64,000 nt of DNA from Oceanimonas aquatica (lineage in GTDB: Bacteria > Pseudomonadota > Gammaproteobacteria > Enterobacterales > Aeromonadaceae): positions 62,001 to 126,000 of the forward strand of contig NZ_JAVBHX010000005.1 in assembly GCF_030732065.1 (NCBI RefSeq), given 5' to 3'. This document shows, in pieces, positions 1 through 9,477 of this stretch. Each line of letters begins with the position of its first letter. Position 1 is the stretch's first letter. Under the pieces are notes generated by a model that did not search any database, was not told the origin of the DNA, and worked only from the letters and a program-made list of their open reading frames with translations. The position numbers and the translations under genes are program-made.

Positions 1-143
1 TCTTTTTTAAAAATGCTGATCCCTGAAAGCGCACGCTTCAGCGTAACAAAGCGCAATCACATGGCCTGCAAGGCCCTCATGTCAAAATGAACGGCAAAAT
101 ACAGCGGAGAGAAGACGACTGGCAGCAGTAAAACCAGGACGTG

Positions 144-172
144 AAAACGCCGGTGCCTGGCACCGGCGTTTT
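144..172. terminator. Terminator hairpin after cynS
   Basis: A 12-bp perfect stem (144-155 with 161-172) closes on a 5-base loop and has A/T tracts on both sides, so it can work in both directions. It lies 14 bases past the cynS stop codon. Positions 1-143 show no gene that I can support. Confidence 0.8.
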
Positions 173-185
173 TATACCGAAAGCA

Positions 186-656
186 TCAGAACGGTTTGTA
201 AGGAAGGAACTTGCCGTCCAGGGTGATCACGGCACGGGAGCCGCCTTCCGGATCTTCCACCTTCTTGATATCGGCCTTGAAGTTGATGGCGCTGATGATG
301 CCATCGCCGAACTCTTCATGGACCAGCGCCTTGAAGGTGGTGCCGTACACCTGCAGCATTTCGTAAAAGCGGTAAACAGTCGGGTCCGTCGGCACGCCCG
401 GCTCCAGACTGCCGCGCATCGGAATGGTCTGCAGCAGAGCGGTCGCTTCGGCATCCAGCGCCAGTTTTTCGGCCACCACCGCAGCCGCTTCGGCCGGCAG
501 CGGATGCTGGCCCAGCAATGCCGCGGTAATAAAGGTGGTGCTCAGGCCGGTGCCCTCGGCAAGCTGGGCATAGGACAGGTCCTTTTCGCCCTTGATGGCC
601 ATAATCCGATCGGTCAGGGCCAGGCGTGCATCTTTACTGTTTTGAGCATGTAGCAT
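186..656 (-). CDS. cynS: Cyanate hydratase CynS
   Basis: Cyanase converts cyanate and bicarbonate to ammonia and CO2 (via carbamate) in the cytoplasm. The protein is 156 residues, the usual family length. An N-terminal helical DNA-binding-like fold is followed by the conserved C-terminal catalytic domain. Arg96, Glu99 and Ser122 fall at exactly the catalytic positions known for the E. coli enzyme. It is the second gene of a cynT-cynS unit, 43 bases after cynT, and is followed by a strong hairpin terminator. The ATG has a GAGG sequence about 8 bases upstream. No cynX transporter gene is next to it, unlike in E. coli. Confidence 0.97.
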   Translation of the reverse strand: MLHAQNSKDARLALTDRIMAIKGEKDLSYAQLAEGTGLSTTFITAALLGQHPLPAEAAAVVAEKLALDAEATALLQTIPMRGSLEPGVPTDPTVYRFYEMLQVYGTTFKALVHEEFGDGIISAINFKADIKKVEDPEGGSRAVITLDGKFLPYKPF

Positions 657-699
657 GGTATTACCTCTTCAGGGTTGATGAATGGAACAAGGGAGGGCG

Positions 700-1359
700 T
701 TACACCGCCGTGGCAAACTGCGCGGGCGTTGCGCAGACCTCGGTGTGCTCGGCCAGGGACACAAAGCTACGGCTGGCGCCGTCAAAGGCCTCAATGCGTC
801 CCGATTCGATGTCGTACACCCAGCCGTGAAGGGCCAGCCGGCCTTCTTCCAGCGCCAGGCGTACCGAAGGGTGGGTTTGTATATTGGCCAGCTGGGCAAT
901 CACGTTTTCGCGGACCATCGACTCGATACGCGCCCGCTCGCTGGCATAATGACGGGCCTGGTTGACGATGCGGGCCGAGTCGGCATAGCGCAGCCAGCTG
1001 CCAACGGCGGGCATCTCGTCCATGCAGGCACAGGTGGCAATGGCCTTCATGGCACCACAATCCGAATGGCCGCAGATCACCACATCCGTTACCTGCAGGG
1101 CGGTGACGGCATATTCCACCGAGGCCGATACTCCGCCCGGCTCGGGCCCGTAAGAGGGCACGATGTTGCCGGCGTTGCGGATCACAAACAGACCACCGGG
1201 TTGATGCTGGGTCACCAGCTCGGGGACCAGACGACTGTCAGAGCAGGAAATAAACAGGGTGCGCGGACGCTGCTGATGCGCCAGCCCCCGGAACAGGTCT
1301 TCGTGTATCGGAAATACCTCTTCGCGGAACTTCAAAAAACCTTCGATGATCTCTTTCAT
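700..1359 (-). CDS. cynT: Beta-class carbonic anhydrase CynT
   Basis: This enzyme interconverts CO2 and bicarbonate and so resupplies the bicarbonate used by cyanase. At 219 residues it has the normal beta-class length. The zinc ligands are visible as Cys39 (in CSDSR, with the Asp41/Arg43 dyad), His98 and Cys101 (in GHSDCG). It is first in the cynTS unit and divergent from cynR. The start ATG is preceded by GGAGAG with about 8 bases spacing. The neighbourhood, more than the fold alone, supports the name CynT over a housekeeping Can enzyme. Confidence 0.95.
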   Translation of the reverse strand: MKEIIEGFLKFREEVFPIHEDLFRGLAHQQRPRTLFISCSDSRLVPELVTQHQPGGLFVIRNAGNIVPSYGPEPGGVSASVEYAVTALQVTDVVICGHSDCGAMKAIATCACMDEMPAVGSWLRYADSARIVNQARHYASERARIESMVRENVIAQLANIQTHPSVRLALEEGRLALHGWVYDIESGRIEAFDGASRSFVSLAEHTEVCATPAQFATAV

Positions 1360-1409
1360 GATTGGGCTCTCCGGACCACTCGCTAATCGATGAGGAGATG
1401 GTACGCCGC

Positions 1410-1422
1410 CCTTTTAATAAGG
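1410..1422. promoter_or_regulatory. Candidate CynR operator
   Basis: The 115-base gap between cynT and cynR contains an inverted repeat, CCTT-TTAAT-AAGG, in an AT-rich stretch. This is a typical place for a LysR-type regulator site serving both divergent promoters. Assignment to CynR is inferred from position only. Confidence 0.35.
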
Positions 1423-1474
1423 TGAAAGACCCATTTACAATTAAAGCAATAATTTAAACTTATAGGTAAACACC

Positions 1475-2365
1475 ATGCTGTTGCGTCACCTTCGTTACTT
1501 TCTGGCCGTGGTCGAACACCGTAACTTCACCCGGGCAGCCTCGGCACTGCATGTGTCGCAGCCGGCGCTGTCCCAGCAAATCAAACAATTTGAAGAAAGC
1601 CTGGGCACCCGCCTGTTCGATCGTTCGGGGCGCAGCATTGCGCTGACCGATGCCGGTGACATCTATGCCGACTACGCCCGCCGGGTGCTGCGGGAGCTTG
1701 AAGAAGGCAAGCGGGCCATTCATGATGTGAGCGATCTCAGTCGCGGTACCCTGCGCATCGCCATTACCCCCACCTTTACGCCTTACCTGATTGGCCCATT
1801 GGTGCGTCGCTTCCACCAGCGTCATGCCAATATCAGGGTACAGATTGAAGAGATGTCGCAGGAACGCATGGAAGAGCGACTGCTCGATGACGACTTCGAT
1901 CTGGGCATCGCCTTTGAAGAGGTGCACCACCCCGATATCGAATCCCGTTTCCTGCTGGAGGAGCGGCTGGCGCTGGTGATCAACCGAGAGCACCCACTCG
2001 CCGGACAGCAGCGTCTGGACGCCCAGATCCTGGGCTCGCTGTCGCTGGTACTGCTCAATGGCGAGTTTGCCACCCGCGAGCAAATCGATCGTTATTGCCG
2101 TCAGCACGACTTGCAGCCCAGGGTGATGATGGAAGCCAATTCGGTCAACGCGGTGATCGAAGTGGTCAGAAACACCCCGCTGGCGTCCTTGCTGCCCGCC
2201 CAGTTAACGCAGGAACGGGAAGATTTGGTGGCCCTGACGCTGACACCGGCAGAGCTGAAACGCACCGCCGTGCTGTTGCTGAGAAAGGGGGCTTATCAGA
2301 GCGCCGCCGCACGCGCTTTTATGACCCTGGCCGAGCCCATTTCGGCGCCGGAGCGGCCTTGTTGA
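1475..2365 (+). CDS. cynR: LysR-family regulator CynR
   Basis: LysR-type transcriptional regulator of 296 residues. The N-terminal winged helix-turn-helix (about residues 1-60, including SQPALSQQIKQFE) is followed by a linker and a periplasmic-binding-protein-like effector domain. It is divergent from cynTS, the same arrangement as E. coli cynR, where the regulator activates cyn genes in response to cyanate. Effector and target are inferred from synteny. The start is the only ATG placed ahead of the conserved LRHLRYFLAV segment. No clear Shine-Dalgarno sequence precedes it. Confidence 0.9.
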   Translation: MLLRHLRYFLAVVEHRNFTRAASALHVSQPALSQQIKQFEESLGTRLFDRSGRSIALTDAGDIYADYARRVLRELEEGKRAIHDVSDLSRGTLRIAITPTFTPYLIGPLVRRFHQRHANIRVQIEEMSQERMEERLLDDDFDLGIAFEEVHHPDIESRFLLEERLALVINREHPLAGQQRLDAQILGSLSLVLLNGEFATREQIDRYCRQHDLQPRVMMEANSVNAVIEVVRNTPLASLLPAQLTQEREDLVALTLTPAELKRTAVLLLRKGAYQSAAARAFMTLAEPISAPERPC

Positions 2366-2522
2366 CTTATTCCCCACCCTGCCTTGTTCTCCCTTCGTTT
2401 TTGTGACGTCTCCCGCAACAAAAACAACAACCCGTTAACACCAATAAGACAAAAGTATAGGGTTGCCTCACCAATAAAGTTCACAACCCACAGCTGACGC
2501 AGAAACAATCAAGGAAGAAACC

Positions 2523-3575
2523 ATGAACAGAATCGGACGTAACCTGCTGATCGCCGCCGGCCTGGCCCTCACTCCCCTGGCGCAGGCCATGGCTGCCGAC
2601 ACCGACATTGCCGTGCTGATCCCCGGCAAGCACGACGACGGCGGCTTTATGCAGGCCGCTCACCGTGGCTATGAAAAGATTCGCGATCAGCTGGATGTAA
2701 ACGCCAGCTTTGTATCCAATATTTCCGCCACCTCGGATCCGGTGCTGCTCACCGACGCCATGCGCGAGCTGGCCAAGAAAGGCCCGGACATGATCATCGC
2801 CCACGGAGGCCAGTGCAACGGCCCGGCCGAGACCGTGAGCCGAGAATTCCCCGACATCAAGTTTGTGGTCATTCAGGGCCATGTGCAGGGGCCCAACCTG
2901 TCGAGCTATGTGGTGCGCCAGGAAGACTCCGCCTGGCTGGCCGGTGCGCTGGCGGGCCTGACCACCGAATCGGATGTGGTGGGCCATATTTCCGGTGCCT
3001 GGCCCAAGCCGGGCCTGATTGGCCGCGCCGCCTTTTATGACGGCCTGATGCACGTCAACCCCGACGCCAAATACCTGACCTGGTTCACCGGTGATCTGGA
3101 CAACACCGGCATCAATGCCGACGCGGCCGCCGCCGAGATTGAACAGGGTGTTGACGTTATCTACACCATGCTCAACGGCGGTCGCCAGGGCGTGATTGAC
3201 GAGATCAAGAAGCACAATGGCGACGTACGCCATATCGGTAATGTGTCCGACTGGACCCAGGTGGACGACACTTTCGTGGGCTCGGCAGTGGCCGATGCCA
3301 GCGTGGCCATTTTGAACGCCGCCCAGGATTTCACCAATGGCGAATGGCAGCCCAACCAGATTACCGAAATCGGCCTGGGTCAGGGCGAGGTGGTCAAGCT
3401 GACCCTGGCGGACGACGTGTCCCCCGAGGTACGCGCCAAACTGGATGAACTGGCCCAGCAGCTGATTAACGGCGACATCGTCATGAAAACCACCTATGAG
3501 GGCAAGGAATTCCACCCCGCCACCGGCGACTTTGTGGATCAGTCCTTCAAGGAAACCCTGAAGACCAAATCCTGA
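2523..3575 (+). CDS. BMP-family (PnrA-like) periplasmic binding protein
   Basis: Substrate-binding protein of the basic membrane protein family, 350 residues. Residues 1-25 form a Sec signal peptide ending AQAMAAD. The mature part carries the family pattern, including DGGFMQAAHRGYEK near the N terminus. Characterised members bind purine nucleosides or related ligands for ABC importers. No ATPase or permease gene adjoins it here, so this is an orphan component or serves a transporter encoded elsewhere. AAGGAAG precedes the ATG. It is transcribed alone and ends at a strong hairpin. The ligand cannot be told from sequence. Confidence 0.85.
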   Translation: MNRIGRNLLIAAGLALTPLAQAMAADTDIAVLIPGKHDDGGFMQAAHRGYEKIRDQLDVNASFVSNISATSDPVLLTDAMRELAKKGPDMIIAHGGQCNGPAETVSREFPDIKFVVIQGHVQGPNLSSYVVRQEDSAWLAGALAGLTTESDVVGHISGAWPKPGLIGRAAFYDGLMHVNPDAKYLTWFTGDLDNTGINADAAAAEIEQGVDVIYTMLNGGRQGVIDEIKKHNGDVRHIGNVSDWTQVDDTFVGSAVADASVAILNAAQDFTNGEWQPNQITEIGLGQGEVVKLTLADDVSPEVRAKLDELAQQLINGDIVMKTTYEGKEFHPATGDFVDQSFKETLKTKS

Positions 3576-3579
3576 TAGA

Positions 3580-3606
3580 AAAACCCCGCTCATCGAGCGG
3601 GGTTTT
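3580..3606 (+). terminator. Rho-independent terminator after BMP-family gene
   Basis: An 11-bp perfect stem (AAAACCCCGCT with AGCGGGGTTTT) with a 5-base loop starts 4 bases past the stop codon. The T tract makes up the 3' arm. The remaining 195 bases up to ettA contain no supported gene. Confidence 0.9.
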
Positions 3607-3801
3607 AGGTCAGACACACCGCAATGCGAAGCACCAGCACGGCTGCCTGTACTTTTTCACCCCACTCGCCACTGGCATTCCCCGCCCAGCCAAGTACCAT
3701 ATAGCGCCATGGCCCTGCGTTGGCCGCAGGCGTTAGGCATTCCCTAGCAAAGCCTGCCAATATGGCCTGTCAACTCACTGATTTATCAGGACAATATAGA
3801 A

Positions 3802-5469
3802 ATGGCTCAATTTGTTTACACCATGCACCGCGTGGGCAAGGTGGTTCCGCCCAAGCGTCATATTCTGAAAAATATCTCCCTGTCGTTTTTCCCCGGCGCC
3901 AAAATTGGTGTTCTGGGTCTGAACGGCGCGGGTAAGTCCACCCTGCTGCGCATCATGGCCGGCATCGACACCGAGATTGAAGGTGAAGCCCGCGCCCAGC
4001 CCGGCATCAAGATCGGCTACCTGCCTCAGGAGCCCCAGCTCAACCCCGAGCACACCGTGCGCCAGGAAGTAGAAGAAGGCGTAGCCGAAGTGGCCGGCGC
4101 CCTCAAGGAGCTGGACGAGGTCTACACCGCCTACGCCGACCCGGATGCCGACTTCGACAAGCTGGCCAAGCGCCAGGGCGAGCTGGAAGCCATTATTCAG
4201 GCCCACGACGGCCACAACCTCGACAACCAGCTTGAGCGCGCTGCCGACGCCCTGCGCCTGCCGCCCTGGGATGCCGTTGTAGGCAAGCTGTCCGGTGGTG
4301 AGCGCCGCCGAGTGGCCATGTGCAAGCTGCTGCTGGAAAAGCCCGACATGCTGCTGCTTGACGAACCCACCAACCACCTGGACGCCGAGTCCGTGGCCTG
4401 GCTGGAGCGCTTCCTGCACGACTACGAAGGCACCGTCGTGGCCATTACCCACGACCGTTACTTCCTCGACAACGTCGCCGGCTGGATCCTGGAGCTGGAC
4501 CGGGGCGAAGGCATTCCCTGGGAAGGCAACTACTCTTCCTGGCTGGAGCAAAAGGATCAGCGTCTGGCCCAGGAGCAATCCTCCGAAGCCGCCCGCCAGA
4601 AGTCCATTCAAAAGGAACTGGAGTGGGTGCGTCAGAACCCGAAAGGTCGTCAGGCCAAGTCCAAGGCCCGTATGGCCCGCTTTGAAGAGCTGCAGACCCA
4701 GGATTACCAGAAGCGCAACGAGACCAACGAGCTGTTCATTCCGCCCGGTCCGCGCCTGGGTGACAAGGTGGTGGACGTTGAGAATCTGACCAAGTCCTAC
4801 GGCGACCGTGTGCTGATCGACGATCTGTCATTCAGCATTCCCAAGGGCGCCATTGTCGGCATTATCGGCCCCAACGGTGCCGGTAAGTCCACCCTGTTCC
4901 GCATGCTCACCGGTGCCGAGCAGCCGGACTCCGGCAACATCACCCTTGGGGACACAGTGCAGCTGGCCTCGGTGGAGCAGTTCCGCGACGCCATGGACAA
5001 CAACAAGACCGTATGGGAAGAAGTGTCCGGCGGCCTCGACATGATGCGCATCGGCAACCTGGAGATCCCCAGCCGGGCTTATCTCGGCCGGTTCAACTTC
5101 AAGGGCACCGACCAGCAAAAGCGGGTTGGCGAGCTGTCTGGTGGTGAGCGCGGCCGTCTGCATATGGCCAAGCTGCTGCAGACCGGCGGCAACGTGCTGC
5201 TGCTCGACGAACCCACCAACGACCTGGACGTGGAAACCCTGCGCGCCCTGGAAAACGCCCTGCTGGAATTCCCCGGCTGCGCCATGGTGATCTCTCACGA
5301 CCGCTGGTTCCTCGACCGTATCGCCACCCATATCCTCGACTACCAGGATGAGGGCAAGGTGGAATTCTTCGAAGGCAACTTCACCGAATACGAAGACTGG
5401 AAGAAGAAAACCTACGGCGCCGAGGCCATTCAGCCTCACCGCATCAAGTACAAGCGCATCGCCAAGTAA
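3802..5469 (+). CDS. ettA: Energy-dependent translational throttle protein EttA (ABC-F)
   Basis: ABC-F ATPase that binds the ribosomal E site and gates the start of elongation according to the ATP/ADP ratio. The 555-residue length is typical of EttA. It has two ABC domains, each with a Walker A motif (GLNGAGKST near residue 39 and GPNGAGKST near 357) and signature sequences LSGGERRR and LSGGERGR. The charged linker between them and the RIKYKRIAK tail are typical of EttA. There are no membrane segments. It is monocistronic, with an upstream AGGA about 11 bases before the ATG and a terminator right after it. Confidence 0.96.
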   Translation: MAQFVYTMHRVGKVVPPKRHILKNISLSFFPGAKIGVLGLNGAGKSTLLRIMAGIDTEIEGEARAQPGIKIGYLPQEPQLNPEHTVRQEVEEGVAEVAGALKELDEVYTAYADPDADFDKLAKRQGELEAIIQAHDGHNLDNQLERAADALRLPPWDAVVGKLSGGERRRVAMCKLLLEKPDMLLLDEPTNHLDAESVAWLERFLHDYEGTVVAITHDRYFLDNVAGWILELDRGEGIPWEGNYSSWLEQKDQRLAQEQSSEAARQKSIQKELEWVRQNPKGRQAKSKARMARFEELQTQDYQKRNETNELFIPPGPRLGDKVVDVENLTKSYGDRVLIDDLSFSIPKGAIVGIIGPNGAGKSTLFRMLTGAEQPDSGNITLGDTVQLASVEQFRDAMDNNKTVWEEVSGGLDMMRIGNLEIPSRAYLGRFNFKGTDQQKRVGELSGGERGRLHMAKLLQTGGNVLLLDEPTNDLDVETLRALENALLEFPGCAMVISHDRWFLDRIATHILDYQDEGKVEFFEGNFTEYEDWKKKTYGAEAIQPHRIKYKRIAK

Positions 5470-5489
5470 GGCTTGCCGCTAGTGCCGAC

Positions 5490-5514
5490 AAAGGCCCGCC
5501 CCGTGCGGGCCTTT
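5490..5514 (+). terminator. Terminator after ettA
   Basis: The stem AAAGGCCCGC / GCGGGCCTTT has a 5-base loop and a T-rich 3' end. It lies about 20 bases past the ettA stop. Confidence 0.88.
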
Positions 5515-5595
5515 TGGTATCTGTGATCCTTCGCCTCGCCCTTGCCGCTCCCTATGATATGCTGTCGGTTTTACGTCTTCACACGCGGAATACCT

Positions 5596-6300
5596 ATGGA
5601 CACCCATGCGGCCCAGGCACGGCTGGACCGGCAGGACACCTGGCAGGGCTTCAAGCAGTTGCTGCCGCTTTCCTTTTTTGTGGCCGCCTTTGGCCTGGCC
5701 TTTGGTCTGGCGGCACACCAGACCGGTCTCAGCGACGGCCACATTGTGCTGATGAGCGCCACCGTGTTTGCCGGCACCTCCCAGTTCGCCGCCCTCGACA
5801 TCTGGGGCCTGCAGGTGCCCGTGGTGCCACTGGCGATCACCACCTTTGCCATTAATGCCCGCCACCTGCTGATGGGGGCCACTCTGTACCCCTGGCTGCG
5901 CCACCTGCCCCCGGCCAAACGCTACGGCATTATGCTGTTTGCTTCAGACGCCAACTGGGCCCTGGCCATGCAGCACTTTCACAAGGGCGAGCGGGCGCTG
6001 GGCATTTTGTTTGGCGGCGGCATGGCGATCTGGGGCTTCTGGATGGTCGGCACCTTTCTCGGCATTCGCTTTGGCAGCGCCATTGAGGATCCGGTCAGCA
6101 TTGGCCTCGACATGGTGCTGGGCTGCTTTCTGCTGGCCATGGCCCTGGGTGCCCGCAAGGATATGCGTACCCTGGCCATTTGGGTGGTGGCCGGCATGAG
6201 CTCCATGGCCGCCTACTGGTGGCTGCCGGAAAACAGTCATGTGGTGGTAGGGGCGCTGGCCGGCGGCACCCTTGGCGCCATCTGGATGGAGAAGCACTGA
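5596..6300 (+). CDS. azlC: AzlC-family branched-chain amino acid exporter, large subunit
   Basis: Integral membrane protein of 234 residues with several hydrophobic segments, matching the AzlC/YgaZ family. With the small AzlD subunit these export branched-chain amino acids or related compounds. The conserved family region includes FAGTSQFAALD near residue 57 and the NARHLLMGA segment. I chose the ATG at 5596 over one 54 bases upstream because conserved AzlC sequence begins soon after it. The stop overlaps the azlD start by one base (TGATG), which indicates translational coupling. Confidence 0.88.
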   Translation: MDTHAAQARLDRQDTWQGFKQLLPLSFFVAAFGLAFGLAAHQTGLSDGHIVLMSATVFAGTSQFAALDIWGLQVPVVPLAITTFAINARHLLMGATLYPWLRHLPPAKRYGIMLFASDANWALAMQHFHKGERALGILFGGGMAIWGFWMVGTFLGIRFGSAIEDPVSIGLDMVLGCFLLAMALGARKDMRTLAIWVVAGMSSMAAYWWLPENSHVVVGALAGGTLGAIWMEKH

Positions 6301-6611
6301 TGATGCTCGAAACCGCCGGTCACGGCACTCTGCTGATTATCGCCATCATGGCGGTGGTCACCCTGTTCACCCGCCTGGGTGGGGTGCTGGTGATGTCGTT
6401 TATTCCCATCAACCGCCGGGTACAGAACTTTATCAGCGCCATGTCGGGCTCTGTGCTGATCGCCATTCTTACTCCCCAGGCAATAAATGGTGACGGCGGC
6501 GCCCGGGCCGCCCTGCTGGCCACCGGCCTGGTAATGCTGGTGCTGAAAAAGCCCCTGCCCGCCATCGCCGCCGGCGTACTCACCGCCGCCCTGTGGCGAC
6601 AAATGCTTTAA
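6300..6611 (+). CDS. azlD: AzlD-family exporter small subunit
   Basis: Small hydrophobic protein of 103 residues with about four membrane segments, the usual AzlD/YgaH size. It contains a TRLGG sequence near residue 23, a position where this family is conserved. It is the second gene of an azlCD operon and is expected to form the export complex with AzlC in the inner membrane. A second in-frame ATG lies directly after the first. The exported amino acid cannot be read from sequence. Confidence 0.87.
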   Translation: MMLETAGHGTLLIIAIMAVVTLFTRLGGVLVMSFIPINRRVQNFISAMSGSVLIAILTPQAINGDGGARAALLATGLVMLVLKKPLPAIAAGVLTAALWRQML

Positions 6612-6654
6612 AACATATACAGTATCCCCCTTGCGATCACATAAAAATCGAAAC

Positions 6655-6669
6655 AATATGTCTCATATT
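6655..6669. promoter_or_regulatory. Inverted repeat AATATG-TCT-CATATT upstream of mocR-type gene
   Basis: A perfect 6-bp inverted repeat with a 3-base spacer lies in the AT-rich gap between azlD and the MocR-type regulator, about 75 bases before its start. It could be the autoregulatory operator or overlap its promoter. The assignment is inferred. Confidence 0.35.
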
Positions 6670-6744
6670 ATTTCGTTTTTAGCTGTACTGTAGCAGGCCG
6701 GTCATCACTGGCCCGATTTATCGATAGCAAGGGAGAGCACCACC

Positions 6745-8226
6745 ATGCCCGCATTGTTTCACCTGGACAGAAGCGCTCCGGCCACCCTGCAGCGGCAGGT
6801 AAGGGAGCAGCTGGTCAGCTCCATTCTGGGCGGCTTTCTGCCCACCGACAAGCCCCTGCCTTCCTGCCGCAACCTGGCCAAAAATCTGAATGTGTCCCGC
6901 AATACCGTGGTATTGGTGTACGACAGTCTGGTGGCCGATGGTTATCTTATCTCCCGTGAGCGACATGGTTATTTCGTCAACCCCCACTTTCAGGCCGAGC
7001 CGGCGAGCCCTGCCAGTCCCGGCAGCACCGCCAGGCCGGGAGCAAGCCTGGACTGGACCAGCAGGCTGAAGTCCCGGCCGGGCCAGCAGCCCAATGCCAG
7101 TCTGTCTCACAACTGGCAGCATTACCGCTATCCCTTTGTCTACAGTCAGCTCGACAACAGTCTGTTCCCGGTACAGCACTGGCGCCGGTGCTGGCGCGAT
7201 GCCGTGAGCGTGCAGGCCATTCGGGACTGGGGCTCGGATCGCTATGACAGCGACGACCCCATGCTGATCGAGCAACTGCAAAAACGCATTCTGCCCAGCC
7301 GGGGCATACAGGCAAATAATGATGAGATCCTGATCACCGTCGGCTCCCAGCAGGCGCTTTATCTGCTGGCCCAACTGCTGCTGGACGACCAGTCCTGTTT
7401 CGGTATCGAGGATCCCGGATACCCCAGTGCCGCCCATATCGCCCGCCTGTTCGGCGCCCGGGTGCAGAGCCTGGCGGTGGACGAGCAGGGGCTGGTAGTG
7501 GACGACCGCCTGTCCGGTTGCGACGCCATCTACCTGACGCCCAGCCACCAGTGTCCAACCACGGTTACCCTGCCACTGGTACGCCGGCAGGCATTGCTCG
7601 AGCAGGCCGAACAGCACGATTTTCTGCTGATTGAAGACGATTACGAAATGGAGATGAATTTTGACAGTCATCCGACCCCGGCGCTGAAAAGCCTGGATGA
7701 CAAGGGCCGGGTGCTCTATGTGGGCAGCCTGTCAAAAACCCTGGCGCCCGGCCTGCGCATGGGCTTTCTGGTGGCACCGGCGCCGGTCATTCAGGAGGCC
7801 CGCAACCTGCGCCAGCTGATGCTGCGCCACCCGCCCCTCAACAACCAGCGGGCCGTGGCCCTGTTTCTGTCGCTCGGCTATCACGACACCCTGATGCGCA
7901 AACTGGCCCGGGAGTTTGAACAGCGGGCCCGTTGCCTGGCCGAGGCCCTGCAGCAGCACCTGCCGGACTGCCAGGTGTCATCGATCGGCGGCTCGTCCTG
8001 CTGGCTGACCCTGCCTCCCGGGCTGGATGGCGCCGCCCTGAAGCGACTAGCGGCGGAGCAAGATCTGCTGATCATCAGCGGCGACAGCTACCACATTGGT
8101 GAAGGCCTGCCAACCAACACCCTCAAGCTCGGTTTCTCGGCCATACCGCTGGAGCGCATCGAGCCGGGCATTCGGCTGCTGGCCGAGTTGAAAAATAAGC
8201 TGAAGAACAGGCTGAGTCACCCTTAA
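6745..8226 (+). CDS. MocR-family PLP-dependent transcriptional regulator
   Basis: This 493-residue protein joins an N-terminal GntR-type winged helix (about residues 8-75) to a fold-type I aminotransferase-like domain (about 110-480). The predicted PLP-binding lysine lies in the motif SLSKTLAPGLR. Characterised members such as GabR and PdxR use PLP-linked ligands to control amino-acid or vitamin B6 genes. It follows azlCD on the same strand, so control of that exporter is possible. GGGAG lies about 9 bases before the ATG. It converges on the IclR gene with a 4-base overlap at the ends. Confidence 0.9.
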   Translation: MPALFHLDRSAPATLQRQVREQLVSSILGGFLPTDKPLPSCRNLAKNLNVSRNTVVLVYDSLVADGYLISRERHGYFVNPHFQAEPASPASPGSTARPGASLDWTSRLKSRPGQQPNASLSHNWQHYRYPFVYSQLDNSLFPVQHWRRCWRDAVSVQAIRDWGSDRYDSDDPMLIEQLQKRILPSRGIQANNDEILITVGSQQALYLLAQLLLDDQSCFGIEDPGYPSAAHIARLFGARVQSLAVDEQGLVVDDRLSGCDAIYLTPSHQCPTTVTLPLVRRQALLEQAEQHDFLLIEDDYEMEMNFDSHPTPALKSLDDKGRVLYVGSLSKTLAPGLRMGFLVAPAPVIQEARNLRQLMLRHPPLNNQRAVALFLSLGYHDTLMRKLAREFEQRARCLAEALQQHLPDCQVSSIGGSSCWLTLPPGLDGAALKRLAAEQDLLIISGDSYHIGEGLPTNTLKLGFSAIPLERIEPGIRLLAELKNKLKNRLSHP

Positions 8227-8990
8227 AGGTCGATCACCTTTTCCAGTTGCAGGGCCGCCTGGCGCAGGGCCGGCGCCCACTCCATCAGGCTAGACAGCGG
8301 CTTGCGAATGGTGGGGGCATGCACTGCCACCGCCGCCCGCACCTGGCCCACCTCGTTGTAAATGGGCACCGCCAGCGCCACCATGCCTTCGATCAGTTCT
8401 TCGTTATCGGTGCTCAGGGCCTGGGCGGCAATGGTGTCCAGCTCCTGCTCCAGCCGCTCCCGGTCGGTAATGGTCCGGGCAGTGTGGGCCTTCAGGGACA
8501 GTCCCGACAACAGTGCCTTGCGCTGATGCACCGGCATCATGGCCAGAAACAGCTTGCCGCTGGCGGTGCAGTGCAGCGGCATGCGTGAGCCCGGATGCAG
8601 CTGAATGCGTACCGGCCAGTTGGTTTCCACCCGTTCGAAATACACCAGCTCATGGCCATCCAGCAGGGTCAGGTTGCAGGTTTCCCCCAGCTCGTCCGCC
8701 AGCCGCTGCAACACCGCTCGGCGGGCGGCCCCCACGCTGCGGTGGGCCAGCGTGTTCAGGGCCATGCGCCGCAGCCGGGGACCCGGCGCCAGATAACGGC
8801 CATCCGGCTCCTTTTGTAGCAGGCCTTCCTGCTCCAGCTGACCGATAATGCGGTGTATGGTGGGTTTGGGCACATCGAGCCGCTGGCACAGCTCGGCGGC
8901 CGTCACGCCCCTCTCCTCTGCAAGAACTTCCTCCAGCAGGGCAAAGGCACGAAGCAGGGTTGAATTGGTGGCACTGGCGGCGGTGCTCAT
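8223..8990 (-). CDS. IclR-family transcriptional regulator
   Basis: 255-residue regulator with an N-terminal winged helix-turn-helix (about residues 10-70, including VPKPTIHRIIGQLEQEG) and a C-terminal IclR effector-binding domain. I chose the ATG at 8990 over an in-frame ATG 36 bases upstream because AGGAGAG lies at the right distance before it. It is last in a run with the HbpS-like gene, dctQM and dctP, so it probably controls this uptake and oxidation cluster. The ligand is unknown. IclR regulators often act on aromatic-acid or polyol catabolism. Confidence 0.9.
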   Translation of the reverse strand: MSTAASATNSTLLRAFALLEEVLAEERGVTAAELCQRLDVPKPTIHRIIGQLEQEGLLQKEPDGRYLAPGPRLRRMALNTLAHRSVGAARRAVLQRLADELGETCNLTLLDGHELVYFERVETNWPVRIQLHPGSRMPLHCTASGKLFLAMMPVHQRKALLSGLSLKAHTARTITDRERLEQELDTIAAQALSTDNEELIEGMVALAVPIYNEVGQVRAAVAVHAPTIRKPLSSLMEWAPALRQAALQLEKVIDL

Positions 8991-9033
8991 AGGCTCTCCT
9001 CTATCCTTGAGCAGGCATCTTATCATAGGGAAA

Positions 9034-9462
9034 TCAGGATGCTACGCCGCTTCCCTGCAAGTCCATGTTCAGGCCGTCGAGCCAGCGCCGGCACAGCTGC
9101 TCATCCTCGTCCAAGGTGCGGCCACTGATCCCCAGGCCGGCCAAAAGGTTACCGGCCCGCTGCAGCGGCCAGCCTCCTGGCAGGGAGGTCAGCCCCGCAT
9201 CCTGAAAATCCGCCAGAGTCAGCTTTTCCTGCTCCAGCCGCTCACGAAAGGCCCGGGTCGGCTGGCCCATTCTGACTGCGGTATAGGCTTTGGCGGTGGC
9301 AATGGCCACCAGCCGGGGCGGCGCCCCGGCCATGCGATAGAGATATACCAGGCTGCCGCTGTCATCCACCACCGTCAGGCACACCGGCGACCCGGGTTCA
9401 CTTTCAAGCCGGGTCGCCAGCCGCTCGCCAGCCCTCACCGCATCGTATAATGACGCCATCAT
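9034..9462 (-). CDS. HbpS/GlcG-like (DUF336) protein
   Basis: 142-residue protein of the GlcG/HbpS family. The family core appears as TVVDDSGSLVYLYRMAGAPP, followed by an Ala-rich helix (SIATAKAY-like) and a C-terminal GISG segment. Family members occur beside glycolate, propanediol and other oxidation genes, and some bind heme or cobalamin. The start at 9462 (or the ATG next to it) is chosen for the AGGAG just upstream. A longer Cys-rich extension has no such signal. It lies between dctQM and iclR. Biochemical role unknown. Confidence 0.82.
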   Translation of the reverse strand: MMASLYDAVRAGERLATRLESEPGSPVCLTVVDDSGSLVYLYRMAGAPPRLVAIATAKAYTAVRMGQPTRAFRERLEQEKLTLADFQDAGLTSLPGGWPLQRAGNLLAGLGISGRTLDEDEQLCRRWLDGLNMDLQGSGVAS

Positions 9463-9477
9463 GCGCTCCTTGATCAC

